The notes: a model not told the origin generated them from the sequence alone. 64,000 nt of DNA from Microbacterium sp. RU33B (GCF_900155915.1 NZ_FTPO01000003.1:434001-498000), one strand, 5' to 3'; positions 19,735 to 27,262 are shown, counted from the stretch's first letter. Numbers and translations are program-made.

Positions 19735-20300
19735 CGCCGATCACAGATGTGCCGTCGGCCCGCTCCGGCGACCAGATCGAGTCCCGCCTGGTCGTGGCGG
19801 GCGTCGGCGGCGGCGAGGGGGCGAGCACCGTCACGGCGCTGCTGGCCACGCTCCTCGCCGACGCCGAGGGGCGGGCCCGTGCGGTGCTCTCCCGGGCAGA
19901 CGATCCGATTGGAGATCGGCTGGACTTCGCGCCGGGGGAGGACGGAGTCATCGCGGATGTCGGTCCGCACGGCGCCGATGAGACCCTCCGCCCCGGTGAC
20001 GTCGCGATCCTCGTGTGCGCGGCCACCACGGGCTCGATCGAGCGTGCCCGTGCGCGCCTCGTCGATGCGGATGCCCGAGGCCTCGCCGCCGCGGCCCTCG
20101 TCGTCTGCGCACGCACGCCCGCAGAGCAGCGAAGCGGCCGGGTCCGTGCACGACAGGCGGCACTCGTCGATCGCCGTATCGTGCCGCTCGCCTTCGACCC
20201 GGCGCTGGCCGATGGCTCTCGTGTCGATCTCGACAGGCTGGCGCCCGCCTCGATCGAGGCCGCGCGCGCGATCCTCGGACTCCTGGGCATCCCGCGCTGA
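19731..20300 (+). CDS. MinD-like P-loop protein lacking the Walker A lysine, T7SS-associated
   Basis: A 189-aa protein. Residues 20-35 read LVVAGVGGGEGASTVT, which has the position and shape of a MinD-type nucleotide loop but no lysine in GGGEGAST (26-33). VIADVGPHG and ILVCAATTGSIERARARL resemble the later strands of the same fold. The GTG start at 19731 overlaps the previous stop by 4 bp, and this is the last gene of the T7SS operon. It is the second protein of this degenerate type in the locus, after 14578-15411. A pseudo-ATPase or weak nucleotide sensor is the most sensible guess. Confidence 0.6.
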   Translation: MTPITDVPSARSGDQIESRLVVAGVGGGEGASTVTALLATLLADAEGRARAVLSRADDPIGDRLDFAPGEDGVIADVGPHGADETLRPGDVAILVCAATTGSIERARARLVDADARGLAAAALVVCARTPAEQRSGRVRARQAALVDRRIVPLAFDPALADGSRVDLDRLAPASIEAARAILGLLGIPR

Positions 20301-20349
20301 CCTCTGACGGCGGTCCACCCACGGTCGACCGGCCCGCTGCGCGCCCGGG

Positions 20350-20355
20350 TATCCT
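20350..20355 (+). promoter_or_regulatory. -10 box, leaderless promoter of the aminotransferase gene
   Basis: TATCCT, six bases before the ATG at 20362. Confidence 0.5.
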
Positions 20356-20361
20356 GAGCCG

Positions 20362-21588
20362 ATGAGTCCCCGCCGCACCCTCGATCAGTCGAGCAAGCTG
20401 AAGAACGTCCTCTACGAGATCCGCGGACAGGCTCTCGTCGAGGCCGACCGGCTCGAGACCGAGGGCCACACGATCCTCAAGCTCAACACGGGCAACCCGG
20501 CCACGTTCGGCTTCGAGGCTCCGTTCCAGATCGTCCGCGACATGATCGAGGCGATTCCGAACGCGCACGGCTACAGCGACAGCCGCGGCATCCCGTCCGC
20601 CCGCCGGGCCGTCGTCTACCGCTACGAGCAGGACCCGACGTTCCCGCGATTCACGCCCGACGACGTCTTCCTCGGCAACGGCGTGTCCGAGCTCATCACG
20701 ATGGTCATGCAGGCGCTCCTCGACGAGGGCGACGAAGTGCTCATCCCTGCGCCGGACTACCCGCTCTGGACGGCCATGACGAGCCTCGGCGGAGGCACGC
20801 CGGTGCACTACGTCTGCGACAACGACAACGGCTGGCAGCCCGATCTCGACGACATCCGCTCGAAGGTGACGCCCAAGACCAAGGCGATCGTCATCATCAA
20901 CCCGAACAATCCGACCGGTGCCGTCTACACCCGCGAGACGCTCGAGGGCCTCGTCGAGATCGCGCGCGAGCACTCGCTGCTGCTGCTGTCCGACGAGATC
21001 TACGACCGCATCCTGTTCGACGGGGCGGAGCACATCCCCACCGCCTCCCTCGCGCCCGACCTGCTCTGCTTGACGTTCAACGGACTCTCCAAGACCTACC
21101 GGGTCGCGGGGTACCGGTCGGGGTGGATGGTCGTGACCGGTCCGAAGTCCCACGCGAAGGGATTCCTCGAGGGCATCACGCTGCTGGCATCCACGCGGCT
21201 CTGCCCCAACGTCCCCGCCCAGCACGCCGTGCAGGCCGCGCTGTCGGGTGTGCAGTCCATCGACGCGCTGATCGGGCCGTCCGGTCGCCTGCACGAGCAG
21301 CGCGACACGGCGTGGGAGGGTCTCGAGAAGATCCCCGGCGTCTCGTGCCACCGCCCCCAGGGCGCGCTGTACGCCTTCCCGCGTCTCGACCCCGACGTGC
21401 ACGAGATCCACGACGACCAGAAGCTCGTCCTCGACTTCCTGCTCGCCGAGAAGGTCCTCCTGGTGCCGGGGACCGGCTTCAACTGGCCCACCCCCGACCA
21501 CCTGCGCATCGTCACCCTGCCGGAGGCACGCGTCCTGGCCGAAGCCGTCGAGCGGCTCGGCAACTTCCTGTCGTCGTACCGGCAGTGA
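20362..21588 (+). CDS. AlaA-like pyridoxal-phosphate aminotransferase
   Basis: A 408-aa class I/II aminotransferase, probably glutamate-pyruvate (alanine) type. Visible are LNTGNPATFGF near the N-terminus, the substrate loop DYPLWTA, the PLP-binding INPNNPTGAVY near 175, the Asp-Tyr pair SDEIYD, and the Schiff-base lysine in FNGLSKTYRVAGYRSGWM at about residue 244. The extended QSSKLKNVLYEIRG N-terminus is typical of the AlaA group. It starts leaderless, 61 bp after the T7SS operon, so it marks the return to the housekeeping block. Confidence 0.92.
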   Translation: MSPRRTLDQSSKLKNVLYEIRGQALVEADRLETEGHTILKLNTGNPATFGFEAPFQIVRDMIEAIPNAHGYSDSRGIPSARRAVVYRYEQDPTFPRFTPDDVFLGNGVSELITMVMQALLDEGDEVLIPAPDYPLWTAMTSLGGGTPVHYVCDNDNGWQPDLDDIRSKVTPKTKAIVIINPNNPTGAVYTRETLEGLVEIAREHSLLLLSDEIYDRILFDGAEHIPTASLAPDLLCLTFNGLSKTYRVAGYRSGWMVVTGPKSHAKGFLEGITLLASTRLCPNVPAQHAVQAALSGVQSIDALIGPSGRLHEQRDTAWEGLEKIPGVSCHRPQGALYAFPRLDPDVHEIHDDQKLVLDFLLAEKVLLVPGTGFNWPTPDHLRIVTLPEARVLAEAVERLGNFLSSYRQ

Positions 21589-21592
21589 CCGG

Positions 21593-21614
21593 GACGGATG
21601 CCGCGGCATCCGTC
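21593..21614. terminator. Perfect palindrome, probable bidirectional terminator
   Basis: A 22-bp perfect palindrome (9-bp stem, CGCG loop) made of GGATGCC facing GGCATCC. It lies 4 bp after the aminotransferase stop and in front of the convergent Rv3235-like gene end. No T-run follows, as is common at this GC content. Confidence 0.6.
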
Positions 21615-21684
21615 GACACGGAGTGAGGAGCCCGGACGGGCCACGCCGTTGTGACCTGCCCGGGGATCGCGGAGCGCTGCCGGT

Positions 21685-22122
21685 TCAGAGCAGCGCGAGA
21701 GAGGTGGCGCGCCAGCGCCGGTCCATGCCCTCGAGCCTCAGCGCGACCGCACGAGTGCGCGCTGGGCCGCGGACGATCACGACGGCTTCGACCACGCCGT
21801 CGGCGGGGGAGGACTGGTGCACCGACATGATCTGGTGCACCGTCCGCGTGGCGGGAACGCCGCGGGCGCTGCGGGCGCGCGTGGCGAGGTTGGCTCGCGT
21901 GACGAGCTTGCGGTACGCGTCCTCGGTGAGCCACCGCGCGAGCTGGTCGACGTCGCGGACACCCGCGAACACCTCCAGCACGCCGCGCGTGAGGTTCACC
22001 ACGAACGGCTCGGGGCTCGGAAGATCATCGGAGGACGTGCGCTGCGGTGCGAAGTACTCGGAGAGCTCTCTCACATCGGCGGGGGCGAATGCGCGGGCAG
22101 TGGCCGCGGGCGACGGTGCCAT
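21685..22122 (-). CDS. Rv3235-like protein
   Basis: A 145-aa protein resembling the Rv3235 family of actinobacteria, which has no established function. The recognisable part is FVVNLTRGVLEVFAGVRDVDQLARWLTEDAYRKL followed by beta strands rich in Val and Arg near the C-terminus. There is no signal peptide. It is convergent with the aminotransferase and divergent from the 22248 gene. In M. tuberculosis this family lies in the secA1 neighbourhood, as here. A sigma-A promoter is visible upstream. Confidence 0.75.
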   Translation of the reverse strand: MAPSPAATARAFAPADVRELSEYFAPQRTSSDDLPSPEPFVVNLTRGVLEVFAGVRDVDQLARWLTEDAYRKLVTRANLATRARSARGVPATRTVHQIMSVHQSSPADGVVEAVVIVRGPARTRAVALRLEGMDRRWRATSLALL

Positions 22123-22155
22123 GGGTGCCTATCTCGACAGGGGGATGTCTTGCGG

Positions 22156-22185
22156 AAAGTAGAACACACCGACGGCGCAGGTCAA
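22156..22185 (-). promoter_or_regulatory. SigA-type promoter of the Rv3235-like gene
   Basis: On the minus strand TTGACC (22180-22185) and TACTTT (22156-22161) are separated by 18 bp, giving a leader of about 30 nt. One of the few sites in the window with both boxes close to consensus. Confidence 0.6.
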
Positions 22186-22235
22186 AAACGGACGGACGCC
22201 TGTGGATAAGTCGTGATCGACTCGTAATCGTGGCC

Positions 22236-22241
22236 TACTCT
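22236..22241 (+). promoter_or_regulatory. -10 box, leaderless promoter
   Basis: TACTCT, six bases before the GTG at 22248. It is the main reason for choosing that start. Confidence 0.5.
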
Positions 22242-22247
22242 CGCGGG

Positions 22248-22841
22248 GTGCGCTGGGATCGCTTCTTCGAGGACCTGGAGGATCAGGTCGCCTCCGAATG
22301 GGAGGCCGAACGCGCTGCGCTCGACACCGAGGCCGAGCGGCTCCGGCTGTCGAAGGTGGGACTGCGGGCGCGACTGGAGGCGCTGGCGGCGACCTCCGTG
22401 TCGATCGAGTTCGTCGACGGCACGGTCGTGTCGGCGGAGGTCAGCGGCGTGGGTGCCGACTGGGTCGCACTCGCGCCGCAGGGTGCGAGATCCGCGGCGA
22501 TCGTCGCCCCGCTGGCGGGCGTCGTGAGCATCGCGATGCCCCACGCCGACGTCCTGCGCAGTGCCCGGCCCCCGGTCGCGGCGCGCTCGCCGCTGGCCGA
22601 TCGTCTGACCTTCGGCTACCTCCTGCGCGACCTCGTCCGCCGCCGCACCGCGGTCGCGATCCAGCTCGCCCACGGCCGGCTGCTGACCGGCACCGTCGAT
22701 CGTGCGGGCGTCGACCATCTCGACATCGCCCTGCACGAGCCCGGCTCTCCACGCCGGACGTCGGAGGTCACCGGGCACCGGCTCGTCCCCTTCGCCGCCG
22801 TCGCGTGGGTGCGCATCGACGGGGGCGTCGATCTGCTCTGA
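22248..22841 (+). CDS. Hypothetical protein with two Sm-like repeats
   Basis: A 197-aa protein. After a helical N-terminus (RWDRFFEDLEDQVASEWEAE) there are two similar beta-rich stretches: SIEFVDGTVVSAEVSGVGADWVAL and AIQLAHGRLLTGTVDRAGVDHLDIAL. Each has the D/H-G-x3-x-G-x-V-x3-G-x-D pattern of a bent Sm/LSm-like barrel edge. Each is followed by a short Val/Ile strand (VAPLAGVVSIAM and VPFAAVAWVRI). I do not recognise the family. A small RNA- or protein-binding fold is possible. The start is GTG at 22248. The gene is convergent with the HTH gene 7 bp downstream. Confidence 0.65.
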   Translation: MRWDRFFEDLEDQVASEWEAERAALDTEAERLRLSKVGLRARLEALAATSVSIEFVDGTVVSAEVSGVGADWVALAPQGARSAAIVAPLAGVVSIAMPHADVLRSARPPVAARSPLADRLTFGYLLRDLVRRRTAVAIQLAHGRLLTGTVDRAGVDHLDIALHEPGSPRRTSEVTGHRLVPFAAVAWVRIDGGVDLL

Positions 22842-22848
22842 CGCGGGG

Positions 22849-23130
22849 TCAGTCGGCGTGGCGGACCGGCCCGGTGCCCCACAGCTCGGGGAAGCTCGCC
22901 TCGCTGGACTCGCGCCACAGCGCCATGCGGCGCTCGGCCTCGATCTGCGCCGCGAGATAGTCGGCGACGCTCTGCTCGTCGATGCGCAGCCGTGCGGGGG
23001 ACCCGACACGGACTCCGCGCAGCTGAGTCTGCTCGACGAGATCGACGACCTCGTCGATCGAGATGCCCAGCACCTCCGCGACCGCCGCGGGCGCGATCAG
23101 GCGCACGGCGGAGACCTGGGGCTCGGGCAT
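22849..23130 (-). CDS. Excisionase/MerR-type helix-turn-helix protein
   Basis: A 93-aa DNA-binding protein. Residues 10-60 form a helix-turn-helix of the excisionase (HTH_17) type: VAEVLGISIDEVVDLVEQ as the two helices, then GVRVGSPARLRIDEQSVADYL as the wing. A helical tail follows. No phage or integrase gene is near, so this is likely a small chromosomal regulator. The ATG at 23130 is preferred over the ATG at 23139 because CATAAT (23138-23143 complement) is a good -10 box that would overlap the upstream ATG. Confidence 0.72.
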   Translation of the reverse strand: MPEPQVSAVRLIAPAAVAEVLGISIDEVVDLVEQTQLRGVRVGSPARLRIDEQSVADYLAAQIEAERRMALWRESSEASFPELWGTGPVRHAD

Positions 23131-23137
23131 ATCCACC

Positions 23138-23143
23138 ATTATG
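23138..23143 (-). promoter_or_regulatory. -10 box of the HTH gene
   Basis: CATAAT on the minus strand, 7 nt before the ATG at 23130, which suggests a leaderless mRNA. Confidence 0.45.
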
Positions 23144-23185
23144 GCGACCCGAGGGGGTGAGCGCAGGGGGTGAGCGGGGCTTGTG

Positions 23186-23191
23186 GATAAT
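23186..23191 (+). promoter_or_regulatory. -10 box of the SAF/CpaE-like operon
   Basis: GATAAT, 8 nt before the GTG at 23200. A weaker alternative (CACGAT) lies six bases before the ATG at 23230. Confidence 0.4.
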
Positions 23192-23199
23192 CCGGAGGC

Positions 23200-23859
23200 G
23201 TGTCGCGCGGTCTGACGCACGATGGGGACATGAACGCTCCCGATGCCGTCCGCGCCCGCCGTCACGCCTTCTGGGGCGATGCGAGGTTCTTCCTCGGCAT
23301 CGCCCTCATCGCCGTCTCGGTGGCGGGCGTGTGGTTCGTCGTGAGCGCATCGCGTCACACGGCACCCGTCTACGCCGCGGCGCGCACGATCGTCGTCGGG
23401 GAGGTCGTCGGAGCCGACGACGTGCGCGTCGTCGAGGTTGCTCTGGGGCAGGTGGCGGGGACGTACTTGGGCTCCGACGACCTGGCGGACGGCATCGTGG
23501 CGACACGCACGATCGGCAGAGGCGAGCTCGTGCCGCAGGCGGCGGTCGGTCCTGCCGGCGACGCCCGCACGACGCGCGTCGTGGTGCGCAGCGACGTCGA
23601 CGTGCCGGCGTCGATCGAGCCGGGCTCGATCGTGGAGATCTGGGAGGCCCCGCTCGTCGAGCGGGGAGTGTTCGACGCGCCGCGCATCCTGGTGCCCGAT
23701 GCCACAGTCGTGTCGGTGGCGCGCGACGAGTCGATGATCGGCGGGGGAGCGGCGGCGCTCGAGCTGGTCATCCCGCGCTCCGACGTCTCGGCGACCCTCG
23801 CCGCCATGTCGGGAGGCTCGTCCCTGTCGGTGGTCGAGACGACCGGGGCGGCGCGATGA
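23200..23859 (+). CDS. SAF domain protein, CpaB/RcpC-like
   Basis: A 219-aa membrane-anchored protein. One transmembrane helix lies near residues 30-53 (FFLGIALIAVSVAGVWFVV). The SAF-type beta-clip region follows at 60-125 (ARTIVVGEVVGADDVRVVEV, then GIVATRTIGRGELV). CpaB proteins with this fold guide the Flp/Tad pilus secretin, but no other pilus gene is visible and actinobacteria lack an outer membrane. The start may be GTG 23200 (better -10 box) or ATG 23230. It overlaps the next gene by 4 bp (ATGA), so the two products probably act together. Confidence 0.75.
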   Translation: MSRGLTHDGDMNAPDAVRARRHAFWGDARFFLGIALIAVSVAGVWFVVSASRHTAPVYAAARTIVVGEVVGADDVRVVEVALGQVAGTYLGSDDLADGIVATRTIGRGELVPQAAVGPAGDARTTRVVVRSDVDVPASIEPGSIVEIWEAPLVERGVFDAPRILVPDATVVSVARDESMIGGGAAALELVIPRSDVSATLAAMSGGSSLSVVETTGAAR

Positions 23860-25184
23860 AGGCGGTCGTCGCCGTCGACGGACCGCGCGGGTCTCTCCTC
23901 GCCGAGGCGCTGCAGCGCGAGGGCATCGAGATCGTGGGGGTGACGGCATCCGTGGCCCCGGCCGAGTTCGCCGCCGATCGCCTGCCCGAACTCCACGACG
24001 CCGACCTCGCCGCCGCGCTGAGCGCAGCCGACGCACTCGTGCTGCAGGCCGACCGGCTGTCGCTGACGTCGGCGCTCGTCGGTCTCTGCGATCGGAGCGG
24101 AGTGCGGATCCTGCCGCTGTGCGCGGAAGCGGTCGACGCTCCGCTGGCGGGCATGTTCGGTCTCGCGGCCGCACTGCCGCTCGACGCCGAGCCGTGGCGG
24201 ATCGCCGAAGCGCTGGCCTCCCGCGCCGAGCCCGCCGTGACGACGGCCGCGGCGTCGGCGCGCGACGAGCCCCGCATCATGGTCGTCTGGGGGCCTCCCG
24301 GCGCACCGGGGCGTTCCACGATCGCCATCGAGCTGGCGGTCGAGCTCGCCCGCGGTGGGCGCCGGGTCGCCCTCGTGGACGCCGACACCCATTCGCCGTC
24401 CGTCGCTCTGCAGCTGGGCCTCGCCGACGAGGGGCCGGGCTTCGCGGCCGCCTGCCGGCAGGCCGAGCGAGGCGAACTCGACGTCGGAGAGCTCGCCCGC
24501 ATCGGCGTTCCGCTCGGACGCACGGGCGTCGATGTGCTGACCGGCATCAACCGGCCCTCCCGGTGGCCGGAGCTCACCGACTCGCGGGTCACGGCGGCGC
24601 TCGAGGTCTGCCGCGAGTGGGCCGACTACATCGTCGTCGACGTCGCGGCTCCGCTCGAGCGCGACGAGGAGATCGTCAGCGACCTCGACGGGCCGCGTCG
24701 CAACGCCGCGACGCTCGCCGCCCTGCGAGCGGCCGACCTCGTCGTCGCTGTCGCGGCAGCCGACCCCGTGGGGGTCTCGCGGTTCCTGCGGGCGCACGCC
24801 GATCTGCGCGCGACGATCGGCGCGACGCCGGTCGCCGTCGTGGCCAACCGCCTGCGCCCCGGCTCGCTCGGCATCGACGCCCGCGGGCAGGTGCGACGCA
24901 CGCTGGAGCGGTTCGGCGGAGTGCGCGACGTGTGGTTCGTGCCGTGGGACGCCCGCTCGACGGATGCGGCGCTCCTGGCCGGTCGTCCCGTCGCCGAGAC
25001 CGCCCCGAAGTCGCCGCTCACGCTCGCGATCCGACGGTTCGTGGGCGAGGCCCTCGTTCCGGCGCCGCCTGTCGAGCCTGCATCCCGGTCGCCAAGACGG
25101 GGGAGGGGTCGCGGCATCCGTCGCCCGTCGCGCACGGAGCGCTCCGCCACAGGACGGGCCTCGGCTGAGATCGCGCCTCGGTAG
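23856..25184 (+). CDS. CpaE-like MinD/ParA-family ATPase
   Basis: A 442-aa protein. Residues 1-130 form a receiver-like alpha/beta region, and 138-400 a MinD-type ATPase domain: GPPGAPGRST at 146-155, then RRVALVDADTHSPSV, then YIVVDVAAP. The Walker A lysine is replaced by Arg. The C-terminal 35 residues are Arg/Pro-rich and probably disordered. CpaE proteins place Tad pili at a cell pole. Here only the CpaB-like partner is present, in an overlapping pair, so a different polar or envelope role is possible. PdtaS follows 9 bp later with its own -10 box. Confidence 0.78.
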   Translation: MKAVVAVDGPRGSLLAEALQREGIEIVGVTASVAPAEFAADRLPELHDADLAAALSAADALVLQADRLSLTSALVGLCDRSGVRILPLCAEAVDAPLAGMFGLAAALPLDAEPWRIAEALASRAEPAVTTAAASARDEPRIMVVWGPPGAPGRSTIAIELAVELARGGRRVALVDADTHSPSVALQLGLADEGPGFAAACRQAERGELDVGELARIGVPLGRTGVDVLTGINRPSRWPELTDSRVTAALEVCREWADYIVVDVAAPLERDEEIVSDLDGPRRNAATLAALRAADLVVAVAAADPVGVSRFLRAHADLRATIGATPVAVVANRLRPGSLGIDARGQVRRTLERFGGVRDVWFVPWDARSTDAALLAGRPVAETAPKSPLTLAIRRFVGEALVPAPPVEPASRSPRRGRGRGIRRPSRTERSATGRASAEIAPR

Positions 25185-25187
25185 GCT
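25182..25187 (+). promoter_or_regulatory. -10 box, leaderless promoter of pdtaS
   Basis: TAGGCT, six bases before the GTG at 25194; it overlaps the stop codon of the CpaE-like gene. Confidence 0.5.
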
Positions 25188-25193
25188 GGAGGC

Positions 25194-26681
25194 GTGTCGA
25201 CCCTCAGCGATCTCGTCTACGCCCAGGGGCGCTCCAGCGCCGCCGACGTCGAATGGCTGCACCGCCTGGCAGGGGACGGACAGCTGCTGGCCGACCTCGC
25301 GTTCGCCGACATCGTGTTCTGGGTGCCGACCGAGGACGATTCGTTCATCGCGATCGCCCACACGCGCCCGAGCGGGGCCGCGACGCTGTTCTACCGCGAC
25401 ATCGTGGGCGACCGCGTGCGTCCGCAATGGCGCACTCAGGTGCGCGACGCGTTCCTCACGTCGGTGATCGTCGATTCGGCCTCACCCGACTGGTTCGAGG
25501 AGACTCCCACCCGCGTCCGCGCGGTGCCGATCGTCCACGCGGGGCGCGGCGAGGACCCCCGGGTCATCGGCGTGCTCACCCGGCACACGAACCTCGGCGA
25601 CGCCCGCACTCCCTCGCGGCAGCAGATCACGTTCAACGACTGCGCCGACGAACTGTTCCGCATGATCGCGACCGGCGAGTTCCCCGATCTCACCGCCCCG
25701 ACCTCCCCCCGTCGTGGGGCGCCCCGTGCGTCCGACGGCCTCATCCGGCTCGACGTCGACGGCATGACCACGTTCGCCAGCCCGAATGCGCTGTCGGCGT
25801 TCAACCGCCTCGGCTTCGACGACGAGCTCGAGGGCGAGTCGCTCCTGGAGGTCGTGACGCGGATCCTCCCGTCCAAGCGGCAGTTCGACGAGTCGCTGCC
25901 CGTCGTGCTGTCGGGGCGCGCGCCGTGGCGGAGCGACCTCGAAGCGCGCGGGGTGACGGTGTCGCTGCGGACGATCCCGCTCAAGGACCGCGGGACCCGC
26001 ATCGGCGCGATCGTGCTGTGCCGCGATGTGACGGAGATCCGCCACCAGGAGCAGGAGCTCATCACCAAGGACGCGACGATCCGCGAGATCCACCACCGGG
26101 TGAAGAACAACCTCCAGACCGTGGCATCCCTCCTGCGCATCCAGGCGCGCCGGTCACACTCGGAAGAAGCCCGAGAGGCGCTGACGCAGGCCATGCGGCG
26201 AGTGTCGGCAATCGCGGTCGTGCACGACACGCTCTCGGAGGGACTCGCGCAGAACGTCGACTTCGACACGGTCTTCGACCGCGTGCTCAAGCTCGTGGCC
26301 GAGGTCGCCGCCGGCGCCAACACGCGTGCCCAGACGCACACCACGGGGACGTTCGGCACGCTCCCGAGCGAATACGCGACACCGCTCGCGCTCGCCCTCA
26401 CCGAGCTCGTCACCAACGCCGTCGAGCACGGCCTCGCGGGCAAGGAGGGCGACGTCGAGATCATCGCCGAGCGCACCGACGACCACCTCGAGGTGCGCGT
26501 GCGCGACACCGGCTCGGGCCTCCCGGAGGGTCAGGTGGGCCGGGGCCTGGGCACGCAGATCGTCCGCACGCTCATCCAGGGCGAACTGGGCGGCGCGATC
26601 GACTGGCACACGATCATGGGAAGCGGCACCGAGGTCACGATCGAGATCCCGCTGCGCTGGATCGACCGCTCGGGAGCCTGA
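25194..26681 (+). CDS. pdtaS: PdtaS-type cytosolic sensor histidine kinase
   Basis: A 495-aa soluble histidine kinase of the HisKA_2 class. The N-terminal GAF-like His_kinase_N domain covers about 1-155 and a PAS domain about 180-285. The phosphoacceptor box reads IHHRVKNNLQTVASLLRIQ near residue 300. The HATPase domain has N-box ELVTNAVEHGL and G-boxes GSGLPEG and GRGLGTQIV. In mycobacteria PdtaS phosphorylates the RNA-binding antiterminator PdtaR and responds to copper and nitric oxide. PdtaR is not in this window. The next gene, convergent, is whiB1, as in M. tuberculosis. Confidence 0.93.
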   Translation: MSTLSDLVYAQGRSSAADVEWLHRLAGDGQLLADLAFADIVFWVPTEDDSFIAIAHTRPSGAATLFYRDIVGDRVRPQWRTQVRDAFLTSVIVDSASPDWFEETPTRVRAVPIVHAGRGEDPRVIGVLTRHTNLGDARTPSRQQITFNDCADELFRMIATGEFPDLTAPTSPRRGAPRASDGLIRLDVDGMTTFASPNALSAFNRLGFDDELEGESLLEVVTRILPSKRQFDESLPVVLSGRAPWRSDLEARGVTVSLRTIPLKDRGTRIGAIVLCRDVTEIRHQEQELITKDATIREIHHRVKNNLQTVASLLRIQARRSHSEEAREALTQAMRRVSAIAVVHDTLSEGLAQNVDFDTVFDRVLKLVAEVAAGANTRAQTHTTGTFGTLPSEYATPLALALTELVTNAVEHGLAGKEGDVEIIAERTDDHLEVRVRDTGSGLPEGQVGRGLGTQIVRTLIQGELGGAIDWHTIMGSGTEVTIEIPLRWIDRSGA

Positions 26682-26744
26682 TCGCCCGTCGCCGACCGCG
26701 TGCGCGGGTGCCGCGGAGGCATCCGCTCCCTCGTCCGCGCGCGG

Positions 26745-26818
26745 AACTCCTCACTTTTCACGGGAGCACGGGGTGTCGCGTCGACGACACGCCGACATCA
26801 CGCCGGAAGTGAGGAGTT
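26745..26818. repeat. Nested palindromic intergenic element (copy 1)
   Basis: A 74-bp element with perfect 12-bp outer arms (AACTCCTCACTT at 26745-26756, its complement at 26807-26818) and 6-bp inner arms (GTGTCG at 26773-26778, CGACAC at 26785-26790). It lies in the 200-bp gap between the convergent pdtaS and whiB1 genes, where it can act as a bidirectional terminator. A related element is at 63184-63241. It is probably a dispersed genomic repeat. Confidence 0.6.
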
Positions 26819-26882
26819 GCGGGCGGGGGGCCGGATACCGCGGAGGGCCGGATCTCCCGGGAGGCTCGGTTCCTGCGAAGGG

Positions 26883-27131
26883 TCAGCTCGCGCGGCGGGC
26901 GCGGGCGGCGCGGCGCTTCAGGGCGCGGCGCTCGTCTTCGGAGAGGCCGCCCCAGACGCCGGAGTCCTGACCGGTCTCGAGGGCGTACTGCAGGCAGACC
27001 TCGGTGACCGTGCAGCGAGCGCAGACCGACTTGGCCTTCTCGATCTGGTCGACGGCCGGACCGGTGTTCCCGACGGGGAAGAACAGCTCGGGGTCGACGG
27101 TCAGGCAGGCGGACTTATCGCGCCAGTCCAT
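26883..27131 (-). CDS. whiB1: WhiB1-type iron-sulfur transcription factor
   Basis: An 82-aa Wbl protein that carries a nitric-oxide-sensitive [4Fe-4S] cluster and binds the principal sigma factor. The four cluster cysteines are C9, C37, C40 and C46 (CX2C...CX5C). GVWGGLSEDERR is the Wbl G(V/I)WGG turn. The C-terminal RRAARARR stretch contacts DNA. Length and N-terminus MDWRDKSACL match WhiB1. The ATG at 27131 is used because AAGGAG lies 7-12 bases upstream and upstream in-frame starts lack family similarity. Its 247-bp upstream gap contains strong dyad symmetries. Confidence 0.95.
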   Translation of the reverse strand: MDWRDKSACLTVDPELFFPVGNTGPAVDQIEKAKSVCARCTVTEVCLQYALETGQDSGVWGGLSEDERRALKRRAARARRAS

Positions 27132-27201
27132 GGTGATGCTCCTTGATGCGGAAGTAGGTGTGTCCAGGGCCCATGTTCGGGTCGGATACCCTGTGGGGAG
27201 T

Positions 27202-27262
27202 GCGAGCGATCGCTCGCCCCACGTCGCTGTGGGAGCACACGGCTTCATCAATCGTCCCACAG
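27202..27262. promoter_or_regulatory. Dyad symmetries upstream of whiB1
   Basis: A perfect 16-bp palindrome GCGAGCGATCGCTCGC (27202-27217) and an 8-bp inverted repeat CTGTGGGA (27227-27234) with TCCCACAG (27255-27262). They lie 71-131 bp upstream of whiB1 and upstream of the divergent 27379 gene. The gap also holds TTGACA (27284-27289) and TGTGTATTCT (27311-27320), too far apart to form one promoter. The binding factor is unknown. Confidence 0.4.

Noticed and set aside
16830..20378. A 1182-codon open frame on the minus strand opposite eccC and the two genes after it
   Set aside because: Shadow frame without motifs; it would overlap three well-supported genes.
22849..23130. Excisionase-like gene as a sign of a prophage or integrated element
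   Set aside because: No integrase, attachment repeats or phage genes nearby; this HTH type is common in ordinary chromosomal regulators.
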